A DNA stretch of 64,000 bases from Vibrio sp. CDRSL-10 TSBA (GCA_039696685.1 CP155565.1:1240001-1304000), one strand, 5' to 3'; counted from the stretch's first letter, positions 32,154 through 42,151 are shown. Notes: a model not told the origin generated them from the sequence alone. Numbers and translations are program-made.

Positions 32154-32187
32154 AAAGCGACGGTTTTACACTGTAAACCGTCGCTTA
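32154..32187 (+). terminator. Terminator hairpin with an embedded parS2 site
   Basis: The stem aagcgacggttt / aaaccgtcgctt flanks TACACTG; the central TTTACACTGTAAA is the chromosome II parS core. It separates the DCC gene (plus) from the dehydrogenase gene (minus) and could terminate the former. Confidence 0.6.
32164..32178. other. parS2: parS2 centromere-like site
   Basis: tTTTACAcTGTAAAc, an exact match to NTTTACANTGTAAAN, the ParB2 target of Vibrio chromosome II. About 6.4 kb from the parA2-proximal site. Confidence 0.85.
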
Positions 32188-32262
32188 TGGAACATTGAAA
32201 CTTTGAACAAGATCTCTTTGTTATCAAATGGTTAACAAAAGTTTTCTTGTAACATCAATCTG

Positions 32263-33147
32263 TTAATTACGCTGTTTCCGACTCTCTTTTTTAACGGCCT
32301 TAATCAATACCGATGTGTCCATTCTGCCATCTCCTTGCGCCGACAATTCCTGGTACGCCTGAGCGGTTTTTTCTGTCATCGGCAGACGGATTCCCTGCCG
32401 CTCAGCTTCATCGAGACAGAAACCAAGATCTTTGATCATCCAGTCAATCGCAAAACCGAAATCAAACTGATTCGCTGCCATGGTCTGCGCCCGGTTTTCC
32501 ATCTGCCACGAGCCGGCAGCACCGTTTTTCAAACAAGCGACCAGAGTAGTGATATCCAACCCGGCATTTTCAGCCAGAATCAGCCCCTCTGACAATCCGT
32601 TCAGCACTCCGGCAATACAGATCTGATTGACCATTTTGGCACGTTGCCCCTGCCCTACCGCGCCCATCAGCACCGCCGAACGACCATAAGCATCAAACAC
32701 CGGCTGCAGTTGATCAAACAGCGCTTGTTCACCGCCACACATAATGGTCAGTACCCCATTCTCAGCCCCGGCCTGGCCACCGGAAACCGGCGCGTCCATA
32801 AAACGTACGCCAACTTGTTGCGCCGCTGCGGCAAGCTCCTCAGCCAACAATGCAGAGGTGGTCGTATGGTCGACCAAAATCGCACCTGGCTGCATAAATG
32901 CTAAAGCACCGCTAGCGCTGGTGGTCATACTGCGCACGTCATCGTCATTACCCACGCAGGTCAATACCACCTCAGCATTGCGCACACACTCTTCAACCGT
33001 TGCAGCATAGTGGCCACCAAACTGCTCAGCCCACGCTTTGGCTTTCGTTTCGGTGCGGTTGTAAACCGTCACGGAAAAACCGGCTTTGACAAGATGACCG
33101 GCCATCGGATAGCCCATCACACCTAAACCAATAAAACTGACATTCAT
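32263..33147 (-). CDS. NAD(P)-dependent beta-hydroxyacid dehydrogenase
   Basis: 294 residues from ATG 33147 (MNVSFIGLGVMGYPMAGHL); the upstream in-frame ATG at 33225 would add a poorly conserved leader. Rossmann motif GLGVMGYPM at the N-terminus, then VDHTTTSALLAEEL, and the substrate motif FMDAPVSGGQAGAENG with the catalytic Lys in GQRAKMVNQI. It is like 3-hydroxyisobutyrate and tartronate-semialdehyde reductases (MmsB, GarR). The exact substrate cannot be told from sequence. Confidence 0.88.
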   Translation of the reverse strand: MNVSFIGLGVMGYPMAGHLVKAGFSVTVYNRTETKAKAWAEQFGGHYAATVEECVRNAEVVLTCVGNDDDVRSMTTSASGALAFMQPGAILVDHTTTSALLAEELAAAAQQVGVRFMDAPVSGGQAGAENGVLTIMCGGEQALFDQLQPVFDAYGRSAVLMGAVGQGQRAKMVNQICIAGVLNGLSEGLILAENAGLDITTLVACLKNGAAGSWQMENRAQTMAANQFDFGFAIDWMIKDLGFCLDEAERQGIRLPMTEKTAQAYQELSAQGDGRMDTSVLIKAVKKESRKQRN

Positions 33148-33342
33148 AATTGACTCCTTATTGAGGCTGGCTCTTTTTAATGCGGCGCGAATCTGCTCTC
33201 TGACCTGACAGCTGCGACTCGGCACAGAACACTCGCTCGGCCTGGCTTACAGTACCAAGATCAGTCAACACAGGAAAACCGTGCCGAGATAACCGCTCTC
33301 CACTTTCGCCGCGCAGCAATCAGCAAATCGCAGACACAAAAA

Positions 33343-33361
33343 AGCCGGGCTTAGCCCGGCT
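33343..33361 (-). terminator. yeeN terminator
   Basis: Stem agccgggc / gcccggct, 3-base loop, then TTTTTTG on the minus strand. Confidence 0.8.
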
Positions 33362-33370
33362 CTTCGATGA

Positions 33371-34088
33371 TTAGATTTCAGCGTTGTGGTAAACCTGCTG
33401 AACATCATCACAATCATCCAGCATATCCAGGAACTTCTGGAATTTCTCTGCATCTTCACCGGCAATCGCAGTGCGGTTCTGAGGAACGAAAGTTACTTCT
33501 TCAACGTCGATAGTCAGATCCGGGAATGCGTTACCCAGAGCCGTTTTCACTTTGAAGAATTCCGTGTTTGGAGCAAAAACAGTGATCACACCATCTTCCA
33601 GCTCGATATCAGTCACGTCAGCATCTTCCATCATCAGCGCTTCCAGTACGGCTTCTTCATCGTCGCCCTGGAACTGGAATACAGCCTGATGATCAAACAT
33701 GTGTGAAACCACACCTGGCGTACCAATCTTAGCACCGGTCTTAACGAAACACTGGCGAACATCCTGGAACGTACGGTTACCGTTGTCAGTCAGACAGTCA
33801 ACGATCACGCTGACACCACCAGGGCCAAAACCTTCGTAACGTGCTGGTTGGTAATCTTCACCACCGCCGCCACTGGCTTTATCAATCGCTTTTTCGATGA
33901 CGTGTGCTGGTACCTGATCTCTTTTCGCTTTAGTGATCAGGTGACGCAGAGACAGGTTCATGTCCGGATCCGAACCACCGTTTCTTAGCACACACGTAAA
34001 TTTCTTTACCGTATTTGGAATAAACTTTAATTTTTGCGCCTTGAGTTTTCGCCATTGAGGCTTTGCGCACTTCAAAACTTCTTCCCAT
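33371..34088 (-). CDS. YebC/PmpR-family protein (YeeN type), frameshifted
   Basis: The start is ATG 34088 ([19 protein letters not shown]), upstream of what the uninterrupted frame suggests, and gives 238 residues, the length of E. coli YeeN and of V. cholerae VCA0006 as I recall. The family signature [20 protein letters not shown] and the glycine run [20 protein letters not shown] are present. The break is an extra T on the plus strand at 33981-33983; removing it reads VCAKNGGSDPD. YebC-family proteins are described as transcription regulators and, more recently, translation factors for proline stretches. Which role applies here is open. Confidence 0.9.
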
Positions 34089-34164
34089 CGGGATGTTCTC
34101 TCTAGTTCAAAATTTAATGCGACGGATTTTAGCAGAAAAGCAAATTTCTGCAGAGGGCCAAGCG

Positions 34165-34374
34165 TTACATTACGCCCATCACTCGTTTGTACTTATCAAC
34201 CGACTGTTGAAACCACGCTTTCTCCGCCTCGGAGCTGAGCTTGGTTAGCTGCTTAGTGATCTCTTCCGGTCCGCCTTTTGCCTGCTTCATCTTCCAAACT
34301 AAAAAAGAAGCCTGTTTATCGAGTTCAATTTTGTTTTTCTCTGCAGCATCGAGCAGCGCAAGGTTGAAAGACAT
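34165..34374 (-). CDS. Small conserved Vibrio protein (DUF3283 type)
   Basis: 69 residues from ATG 34374 ([15 protein letters not shown]). Highly charged and helical, with [17 protein letters not shown] and a C-terminal [11 protein letters not shown] associate it with the DUF3283 family found next to the yeeN-like gene in vibrios. Function unknown. Confidence 0.7.
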   Translation of the reverse strand: MSFNLALLDAAEKNKIELDKQASFLVWKMKQAKGGPEEITKQLTKLSSEAEKAWFQQSVDKYKRVMGVM

Positions 34375-34490
34375 TAGTAAGCCCACAGTAGATAGATAAG
34401 GTGGGGCGAAATATAGCATAGGAATGGTAAAAATTAAGAGTCAAAATGTCGCTTTAAGCGGCTTTCATCAATAAAAGCGCTAAAAATACA

Positions 34491-34512
34491 AAGGGTGGCT
34501 TACGCCACCCTT
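34491..34512 (-). terminator. Terminator of the small gene at 34536
   Basis: Stem aagggtggc / gccaccctt, loop of 4, with a T-rich minus-strand tail. Confidence 0.7.
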
Positions 34513-34535
34513 GTCAATACGCCGATCAGGTTGTG

Positions 34536-34733
34536 TTAATGCAACAGACCTAACTCCTTGGCTTCCTCGATGGATAATCCGCTTTCCCGGATCTCGCGCA
34601 GTGTTTCGATACGACGGCGCGCTTCCGCTGATTTCAGATTCTTCACCGGACGTTGAGTCTCAACTTCTTCAGCGAGATCCCAACTGCTTGCAATATGCGT
34701 CATTTCATCATGGTCAATTGAATTGATGGACAT
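34536..34733 (-). CDS. Small conserved Vibrio protein, unknown
   Basis: 65 residues from ATG 34733 (MSINSIDHDEMTHIASS), a cytosolic, acidic product. The C-terminal half, EARRRIETLREIRESGLSIEEA, resembles the charged helix of PA3496-like small proteins. It sits between the origin region and the yeeN locus, the position of V. cholerae VCA0004. No function can be given. Confidence 0.65.
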   Translation of the reverse strand: MSINSIDHDEMTHIASSWDLAEEVETQRPVKNLKSAEARRRIETLREIRESGLSIEEAKELGLLH

Positions 34734-34984
34734 TCTAACCTCCGAACAAACCATGCCAGGGACAGCTAATCTGTAGCAAACGGCAAAATTGTTGTTAAGC
34801 AAATTTAAACCAGAATGTGATTCAAACGATAGTTCAGAAATCTAAACTTGTCCGCCTGCATTTATCTTTTGCCGACCTGCAAAACTCGAAGTACATTTAA
34901 AGAATTGTCGCCCGAAAATAAAGCCGATCCAGTTCTCATTTCTCATCCCGCTTGCTACTCAACAGCATCCTAAAACACAGTGTC

Positions 34985-35375
34985 AGACGTTATACAACAA
35001 GGCTCTTAAACGCTTTCCGGTGCAATGATCATCAGCGTCTTATGCCTATTTGTCCTGCATAACCAATTGCCGTTGTACTGCTCTTCCACGCCACAACTCC
35101 TGAGCGCTCGAAAGCATGATCAAGGAGTGGCCGAAACAGCGGATCCATCGCCCTCCCCTGCCATCAGATTCAGGGTTAACGACCCGCTACTCGATAGCCG
35201 GAACAATGATCAAGGCGGTAATGATCAATAGTAATATCAACATCCGATCCGTTCATTCGGCCAGGCAGGAGCCTGTTGAGGGATCAAATTTTGGTGCTCG
35301 AAAATTGCGTGACATAGTGCAGCGATCAACAACATACGGACACATGATCAAGGAAATCGTCACCGGCAGGTAACA
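34985..35375. repeat. Second cluster of RctB-type ATGATCA sites, 3' of rctB
   Basis: A gene-free stretch with five ATGATCA heptamers, at 35025, 35116, 35206, 35221 and 35344, three followed by AGG as in the origin repeats. The first three are spaced 91 and 90 bases. Additional GATCAA fragments occur at 35282 and 35325. No protein-like ORF. These look like RctB-binding iterons outside the minimal origin. Confidence 0.65.
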
Positions 35376-35414
35376 CGGATTAAAGCGATGTGCTTGAATT
35401 TAAGACAAAAAAAA

Positions 35415-35437
35415 GCGAGTTCTTAGGGAGAACTCGC
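35415..35437 (-). terminator. rctB terminator
   Basis: Stem gcgagttct / agaactcgc, 5-base loop, followed on the minus strand by eight T. It lies about 155 bases past the rctB stop; nothing was recognised between. Confidence 0.8.
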
Positions 35438-35590
35438 AAAATAATTCAGAATGAATCTAACAATATGAGCCAATCTATCAATTCATCAGATAGGGCAAAA
35501 GGTTGTCTATTCGCTAATAACGATACGCAAACCCGCAACTGCTTTTGTCAGGCCTCTGTCAGGGTTGTGTTCAGTATTGGTTGAGGTTTT

Positions 35591-37568
35591 TCACACTCCA
35601 ATTGCGACCTCATCCAGGGCGCGGAATACCATGTCATCCAGATGGCCTTCAAACACCTGCTTACACACTTTGCGTCGTACAGCCAGGCCGGAAATCAACC
35701 GTTCGACCGACAGATGCTTATTCTGGTTCTGCGTATTATACAACTCGATTACCTTGCTGAGAGTCTCGTAAGGAATCACGTTATCATCGACCCGCAACCA
35801 ATCCAGCTTGTCTATGAGCTCCACACACTCCTCACGGATTGAAGAAGGGGAATGCCCTGTCATCGCTGCCAAAGCTGTTATACTGCGTTCCAGGGCCTCT
35901 GGAGAGGTATATTTCGATAAGGTTATGGTTATCTCATCGGCATTGATCTCAACCAGATGTTTACGCTGCTTAACCCGGCGACCCAGTTTACCGCGCGGAG
36001 AAGGCGCTTTACGCTGAATAGGTTCAAATTCGCCATCGATGATTTCCGACAGTTCATCCAACTTCTGACGTGACACCATTTCGTGTCGCAGCGGGTTAGG
36101 AAGGGTTGGCGCCATATTGCGTTTGCCGGCATTGGTGGTTTTGGCTCGTGAGTAACGCAGCACTTCCTCGACATCACATTTGATGTCAACCTGATAATCG
36201 ATCACTTTACCTTTATCGATCGAAGTGGTGATCGTCAAATGGTAGCCCCACAAATTCACCACAAACAGATCGTCTGTCCCTTTGCCGTCTGACAAGCGCT
36301 TGAGTTCGCGGATCAGATCCATTGAAAAGCGGCGCCATTCAATATTCCGTGCCAGCTTCTGGTTCAGTTCGCTTAGCAGCATCACATCAGTGTGACGACG
36401 TGACATACGGCTACGAAAATAAGAGTAGAGCTGGAAAACCAGAGTGTGCTGCTTCAGGATTTCCGGCGGGAACAAGAAGAAGTAGTCCCGGGTCATCAGT
36501 TTCTTCGAAGAATGAAGGTTCCCACACCAGAATATACAGATTCGGTTTGATCTTGATCTCACCGTCACTGCCTTCCGTTGGTGCTTCTTCGGATGCGGTA
36601 ATGGTGCGGGCCAGAAAGCGGAAACGATCACTTTTAAAGCCTTCCGGCATGTTTTCACTCAGCCAGCGTCCGGTCAGTTCGTGCAATTGAAAGTCGGTGA
36701 ATTCAATACGATCAATACTGTCACGAATGGAATCGCGTGCCGGCCCGCTGTCTTTTTTACCGCGCAATGAGAGAATATCGGTGATATAGAGCGGTGTTTT
36801 ATTCGGTACGTGGCTGGCATTAAGCTGATAGTCTTCATGATGATGATCATGATACTGCACGGTCAGGGTAAACAGAGCAAACAGAGTCATCAGATCGTCA
36901 ACCGTCATGATATTCTTTGACGATCGTGTTTCGATCACGGCGCGGGTACCAGAGATCGAGACCATGGATTTCTGGTAACTTTTACGTGTTCGTGGCGGAG
37001 CCAGCGCTTGATCGATGATGCCGGCCCAGTTTGTTGGTGAAACAACGAACTGATCCGCTTCATCTTTCATTGCTGGTGGCGTATTTAGGCCATGTTCAGT
37101 GAGTAAACGCTGATTGACCTGAGTTTGGGCCAGCGCTTTGGATCGTTTGCGTTTTTCGGTCTGCTTAACGGACTCTGTCATCAGGCTGGTTGATCCTAAT
37201 ACTGAGATCAACTGATTGGGGTTAACAAACCGGTGCAGCATGGTTTTGCCCGCCAGGCCCTCTTCAAAACGCACCGGAACCTGTTTAAACAGGCCGATCG
37301 ATACCGCAGCACGCAGGCGTTGCTGGATCGCAGCACGCGTCAGCTGACCATCGGTGGCATCGATCAATTCAGTGGTTGAAACTAAGCCATCCCTGCTACG
37401 AAAGCCTCGTAGTGAGATCAAGTTCAGGAGTTCAACAATACTCTTAGTTACACCTTTAAAATGCTGATATTGTTCAATCCAGTCTACTGCTGTTTCAGAA
37501 ACCTCAAAGAGATGTCCATCTTTGTGGCTTCTAGGTGCCTTTATCAGCAATTTGTTTTCTGATGCCAT
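35591..37568 (-). CDS. rctB: Chromosome II replication initiator RctB, frameshifted
   Basis: Restored length 658 residues, identical to V. cholerae RctB. The start is ATG 37568 (MASENKLLIKAPRSHKDGH). RctB is a Vibrio-specific initiator with several winged-helix domains. It binds 12-mer iterons to open the origin and 39-mer/29-mer sites to restrain it. The break is an extra T on the plus strand at 36500-36502; removing it reads PSFFEELMTRDYFF. The protein is essential for the replicon, so the interruption cannot be genuine in a living cell. The iteron array lies immediately upstream, fitting autoregulation. Confidence 0.95.
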
Positions 37569-37782
37569 TATTCGATCCGTATCACACTAGCCGTAATATC
37601 GCTATAGTTCCAAGAGAATAAAGAAAAAGAGATCATAAATAAAGAAAAAATTGTTGGTTTTAAATAACTGATCTTTCTGATTATATTGATATAAGCTGAT
37701 TAGAGTGATCATATGATCTGAGCGTCAAATCATTTCTAATGTATTGTTTTCATTTGACTTTTTTTTTGCACCTCTCGAAAGC

Positions 37783-37903
37783 ATGATCATAGTAATTTCG
37801 AAACGATGATCATTAACTTATTGAAAGCATGATCAAACTTCTCTGAAACCATGATCATGACAAGTATGAATCAATGATCAACGCAAACTGCAAACGATGA
37901 TCA
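37783..37903 (+). repeat. Six phased RctB 12-mer iterons
   Basis: ATGATCA starts at 37783, 37806, 37829, 37851, 37874 and 37897, spacings 23, 23, 22, 23 and 23 bases, about two helical turns. All are in the same orientation and most are preceded by AAGC or AAACG. This is the initiator array. Confidence 0.93.
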
Positions 37904-37918
37904 AGGCCGATTCACACT

Positions 37919-37927
37919 TTATCCACA
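37919..37927 (+). other. DnaA box
   Basis: TTATCCACA, a perfect DnaA consensus, 16 bases past the sixth iteron. Confidence 0.9.
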
Positions 37928-38115
37928 AGCAGAGAGATAACAGTAGCTTAAAGCTGGGCGATTTCTCTTTTCCTATCCGTTATCTCAACGGAAGCATGAT
38001 CAAGAGTTTCACTTATCCGGGTCAATATGCGGATAAAATCGCTATTTTCTGAATCCATCGACACTGTTGTGCTTATCAATGCTTACTTATTGTGGTGTGA
38101 AAGCGCATCGAAAGC

Positions 38116-38319
38116 ATGATCATGGTCTGTATGCTGTCTGCGCTGTTACTTGAATGGGATTCTGCAACGGACTTTGAATGGCCGTATTGGTCGCTAACCC
38201 CTATTGCAATTGACGTTGTCCGTAGTTCGGCCGTAATTTTTCATGCTTCCGTATTTTCATTGCTCTTGATCATTGATCCGATTCAGGATCCACTTGGCGG
38301 GGATAAATTGTTACTGTGA
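38116..38319 (+). CDS. rctA-region ORF, probably not a protein gene
   Basis: A 67-codon frame at the place of V. cholerae rctA, whose ORF is reported to act as DNA/transcript rather than protein. The start codon lies inside an iteron (ATGATCATG), there is no ribosome site, and the reading runs through the inverted iteron zone. I list it for position only. Confidence 0.3.
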   Translation: MIMVCMLSALLLEWDSATDFEWPYWSLTPIAIDVVRSSAVIFHASVFSLLLIIDPIQDPLGGDKLLL

Positions 38320-38449
38320 GATGATCAAAAATAACCTTGATCATGTTTCCTATGCTCACCATATTGTACGGAAGCATGATCATCATAGCTGCCTTGATCA
38401 TGCTTTCATGGTTAACTTACTGAGTACACTCAATTCGGATTAATGATCA
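38266..38449. repeat. Inverted iteron pairs (39-mer-type zone)
   Basis: ATGATCA and its complement alternate: TTGATCAT at 38266, ATGATCAA at 38321 with TTGATCAT at 38337, ATGATCAT at 38376 with TTGATCAT at 38394, and ATGATCAA at 38443. The 38371-38407 stretch is a near palindrome (gaagc...gctttc). In V. cholerae the negative-control 39-mers lie in this flank. Confidence 0.6.
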
Positions 38450-38609
38450 AGATACGCAGCTTATGCTCAGATTTTGTTCTGGTGGATGAGTTATTGAGAT
38501 TGAAATGACAGGCTCCGTAATTTAACCCGCGCAGATAATCGTTCCGGTAAAATTAGTCTAGTGCATCACCAAAGAGACGAGATAGATGAATTGATGTGCT
38601 TTGTGACGG

Positions 38610-38624
38610 TTTTACATTGTAAAT
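38610..38624. other. parS2: parS2 site next to parA2
   Basis: tTTTACAtTGTAAAt, exact consensus, about 220 bases upstream of parA2. Confidence 0.88.
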
Positions 38625-38842
38625 AAGTGACACTGTGACTTTTTAAAAGTTTTCGAGTTTGTTTATCTTATTAGGCTAGTTTTAAACGATGATTTTTCAG
38701 CCTTTAAGTCTTATACAATAAAAGTTGTGTTAAAAATCTATTTAATGTGATTGTTATCTAAAAGTGATTGTTCACCTTTTTATTGTATATGGTTAATATT
38801 GCTGTACAATTCGACTTAAAGCACTAATCACGGAATTTGGCG

Positions 38843-40061
38843 ATGAAAAGAGAACAAACGATAGACAATCTCTACCAGCTAGCGGAACAGACACAGCAAG
38901 TCCAATCTGACCGAATTGAGATTGTGTTGGAGGAGCGTCGTGACGAACACTTTCCTCCGATGTCCAAGGCACTAATGGAAACCCGTTCAGGTTTGACACG
39001 CCGTAAACTCGATGAAGCAATAGCAAAAATGGAAGAGGCCGGGCACCAGTTTACAAAAAACAACGCCAACCATTACTCCATTTCTCTCTCTGAAGCACAT
39101 ATGCTGATGGATGCGGCGGGTATCCCCAAATTCCACCAACGTAAGAAAAATACGGATAACAAACCGTGGATTATTAACGTTCAGAACCAGAAGGGTGGTA
39201 CCGGTAAGTCGATGACAGCGGTCCATCTGGCGGCGTGTCTTGCGCTTAATCTCGATAAGCGTTATCGCATTTGTCTGATTGACTTGGATCCACAAGGCTC
39301 ACTGCGTTTGTTCCTTAACCCGCAGATCAGCCTGGCAGAGCACAACAATATCTACTCAGCGGTCGACATCATGCTCGACAATGTGCCGGAAGAAGTTGAA
39401 GTCGACAAAGCATTCCTGCAAAAGAATGTGATGCTTTCGACTCAGTATCCAAACCTGAAAACTATTTCAGCGTTTCCCGGAAGATGCGATGTTTAACGCG
39501 GAAGCGTGGCAATATCTGTCTCAGAATCAGTCGCTGGATATTGTGCGTTTGCTTAAAGAAAAGCTGATTGACAAGATTGCTGATGAGTTCGATGTCATCA
39601 TGATTGATACCGGCCCGCACGTCGATCCGCTGGTGTGGAATGCGATGTATGCTTCGAATGCACTATTGATCCCTTGTGCCGCGAAGCGTCTTGACTGGGC
39701 ATCGACCGTGAACTTCTTCCAACACTTACCGACTGTGTATGAAATGTTCCCGGATGACTGGAAAGGGCTGGAATTTGTTCGTCTGATGCCGACCATGTTT
39801 GAAGATGACAACAAGAAACAAGTGTCGGTCCTGACCGAAATGAACTATCTGCTCGGTGATCAGGTGATGATGGCAACCATCCCGCGCAGCCGTGCTTTTG
39901 AGACTTGTGCAGACACCTACAGCACAGTATTCGATCTCACCACGGGTGATTTTGAAGGCGGTAAGAAAACGCTGGCCACGGCTCAGGATGCGGTGCAAAA
40001 GAGTGCGCTGGAACTGGAACGCGTGCTTCACTCAAATTGGACTTCACTTAATCAGGGGTAA
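38843..40061 (+). CDS. parA2: Chromosome II partition ATPase ParA2, frameshifted
   Basis: Restored length 405 residues, as for V. cholerae ParA2 (VCA1114). It is a type Ia plasmid-like ParA. An N-terminal helix-turn-helix region (residues 1-100) precedes the deviant Walker A NQKGGTGKSMTAVHLA, then CLIDLDPQGSL and FDVIMIDTGPHVDPLVW. The break is an extra T at 39473-39475; removing it reads ISAFPEDAMFNAEA. Start taken at ATG 38843; an upstream TTG at 38837 is possible. It forms the filament or gradient that segregates parS2-ParB2 complexes. Confidence 0.95.
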
Positions 40062-40068
40062 GTAACAC

Positions 40069-41041
40069 ATGGCAATTAAAACGTCTGATCTGAATGCAAA
40101 ACTGTTTGGCAAGGCCAATAAACGTCGTGCGTCAACACCCGCGGAAGCCCAGGCTGCAGCCAAAGAGCAGGCGCAGGTGATTGAACTGTCTGTGGCCGGT
40201 GAAGAGCTGGTCACTTTTGAATTGGTACGTATTCCTGCTGACCAAGTAGAAAGTCAGACCCGGGTATTTGCAGAAAATGCCCGTGAACAGGCTTTTCTTA
40301 ACGAGCACGCCCTGTCTGATGTGCTGACCACATTACGTGAACGCGGGCAGCAGTACCCGGCAGTCGGACGTCGTTGTGATGACGGCCGTATTGAGGTACT
40401 CGATGGCAGCCGTCGTCGTATGTCTTGTATTCTGGCTGGCAAAGAATTTCTGATTTACGTTGGTGAACACATCAATGGTGAACACGCGAAGTTCCTGTCT
40501 GATGTGGCGAATGCGCACAAGCCTCTGTCTCTGTATGAGAAGGGCCGTGAAATGCAGGCTAAGTTGGACAGCGGTGAAGCGGAAGATCAGAAAGCTCTGG
40601 CTAAGATGTTCCAGTGCAGTGAAGCTCTGGTCAGCGGCGCTCTGAAAGCGGCGGCGCTGCCACTGGAACTGCTTCAGGCTTACCCGAATGTGGTGGAAAC
40701 TGGGCCGTCCGACCATTGTTAAGCTGCATAAACAGTTTAATGATTTAAGTGAAGCTCAGCAGCGTGAACTGCTTGCCAAATGTCACCAGAGTGATGGTTT
40801 TGTCTGGCAGCGTTGTGATGCCCAGGGCGTGGCCCGTATCACCAAAGAAGTGACCGAGACACTGGAAGGCTGGATTCAGGAGTTGGTGCCGCCAAAGCGT
40901 GCAGTCAGCAATAAGGTTGACCTTATCAAAGGCCGTGCAAGTTATGCGCGTAAAGGCTCCAATCTGGCGCTCAATCTGAAGAAAGTGGATGATGCGTTGA
41001 TGAAAGAGATTCTTGAGTTTGTTGAACAGAAACTGAGTTAA
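40069..41041 (+). CDS. parB2: Chromosome II partition protein ParB2, frameshifted
   Basis: Restored length 323 residues. Plasmid-type ParB: N-terminal ParA-interaction region, a ParB/Srx domain with VLDGSRRRMSCI (about residue 110), then a helix-turn-helix (KMFQCSEALVSGALKAA) that reads parS2. The break is an extra A at 40697-40699; removing it reads VVELGRPTIVKLHKQF. Seven bases after parA2, same operon. Five consensus parS2 sites are present in this window. Confidence 0.95.
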
Positions 41042-41065
41042 TTCGACCTGTCTCTCGCCCATGAA

Positions 41066-41090
41066 AAAGCCCGCTAGTGAAGCGGGCTTT
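41066..41090. terminator. Bidirectional terminator parB2 / potD-like
   Basis: Stem aaagcccgct / agcgggcttt, 5-base loop, T runs on both strands. Confidence 0.85.
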
Positions 41091-41119
41091 TTTGATAAGT
41101 GTTGATGACTGCCAGTGAT

Positions 41120-42151
41120 TTAGTTTCTCAGGCGTTGCCAGTATTTTTCATAGATAGCCAGTGTTTGCGGGCCGACATCATTGATGAATTCGCCCTTTGC
41201 CATATCTTCATCAGAAGGGAAGATAGTGCTGTTGTTACGTAGCGCTTCAGGCAGAAGTTCACGCCCGCCTTTGGTGGCTGATGCATAACCCAGGCTGTTG
41301 ACGATTTCGGCCTGGTTTTCTGGTTGGTACATAAAGTTGATAAACTTATGGGCCAGCGCTTTATGGGTACTGCCGGAAGGAATGGTGAAGTTGTCCATCC
41401 ACAATACCGCGCCTTCTTCAGGCATCACGAATTTCAGTTCCGGCATGTCCTGCTGGCCCTGATATGCGTTACCGTTCCATTGCATGCCTAACGCCGCTTC
41501 ACCTGAGACGTAAGGGACGTGCGGGGCATCGGAGTTGTACAGCAGAACGTTGTCTTTTAACGCGGCTAATGACTCATACGCTTTTTCAATTTCTTGTTCG
41601 TTTTTACTGTTGATGCTGTAGCCGTTCATCTTCAGCGCCATGCCGAATACGTCACGGATGTCATCAATCAACATCACTTGCTGGCTGTATTTGCTGTTCC
41701 ACAAATCTTGCCATTTAGTGATGCCTTCCGGAACTAGATCTTCGTTGTAGCTCAGACCGGTGACACCCCAGATGTAAGGTAACGAAAACTTGTTTTGCGG
41801 ATCGTGTGCCTGGCCAAGCAAAGCAGGCATGGTATCTTTCATATTCGGGATTTGGTTGTGGTCAAGTTCAGCCAGCAGCCCCTCGCGCCCCATTTTCTCG
41901 ATAAAGTAGGCCGAGGCGAACACCACATCATAACCACTGCCTTTAAGAAGTTTGAGCTTGGTATACATCGACTCGTTATTCTCGAAAGTAGAATAGTTGA
42001 TGGTGACACCTTCTTGTTGTTCAAACTTTTTCAACGATGCTTCAGGCAGGTAACCGCCCCAGGCATACACGTTCAGGGTTTGCGTTTCAGCGTGGACTTG
42101 CGACGTCGCGACGGCCGCAGCCAATACCAATCCTTTGATGAAATGTTTCAT
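41120..42151 (-). CDS. PotD-like periplasmic spermidine/putrescine-binding protein
   Basis: 343 residues from ATG 42151. Signal peptide KHFIKGLVLAAAVATSQVHA, then LNVYAWGGYLPEASLKKFEQ, the start of PotD/PotF proteins. The acidic and aromatic polyamine contacts expected in the family are seen in SAYFIEKMGREGL and YIWGVTGLSYNEDL. No permease or ATPase genes are adjacent, so it is an orphan that may serve the main pot system or a signalling protein. Specificity not certain. Confidence 0.87.
   Translation of the reverse strand: MKHFIKGLVLAAAVATSQVHAETQTLNVYAWGGYLPEASLKKFEQQEGVTINYSTFENNESMYTKLKLLKGSGYDVVFASAYFIEKMGREGLLAELDHNQIPNMKDTMPALLGQAHDPQNKFSLPYIWGVTGLSYNEDLVPEGITKWQDLWNSKYSQQVMLIDDIRDVFGMALKMNGYSINSKNEQEIEKAYESLAALKDNVLLYNSDAPHVPYVSGEAALGMQWNGNAYQGQQDMPELKFVMPEEGAVLWMDNFTIPSGSTHKALAHKFINFMYQPENQAEIVNSLGYASATKGGRELLPEALRNNSTIFPSDEDMAKGEFINDVGPQTLAIYEKYWQRLRN

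Larger units (their letters stand above)
37569..38480. other. oriCII: Chromosome II replication origin oriCII
   Basis: Gene-poor region between rctB and parA2. From left: AT-rich rctB promoter and likely unwinding segment (about 37600-37775), a six-copy iteron array at 37783-37903, a perfect DnaA box at 37919, single iterons at 37996 and 38116, then a set of inverted iteron pairs (38266-38449). GATC sites are dense because each ATGATCA contains one, fitting Dam-dependent RctB binding. The layout matches the described V. cholerae oriCII. Confidence 0.92.

Noticed and set aside
35025..35373. Short plus-strand frames in the cluster 3' of rctB
   Set aside because: They overlap each other and the ATGATCA repeats, with no coding signal.
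37783..38449. ATGATCA repeats as a CRISPR array
   Set aside because: Repeats are only 7-12 bases, in mixed orientation on the right side, with no cas genes; they match RctB iterons next to rctB.
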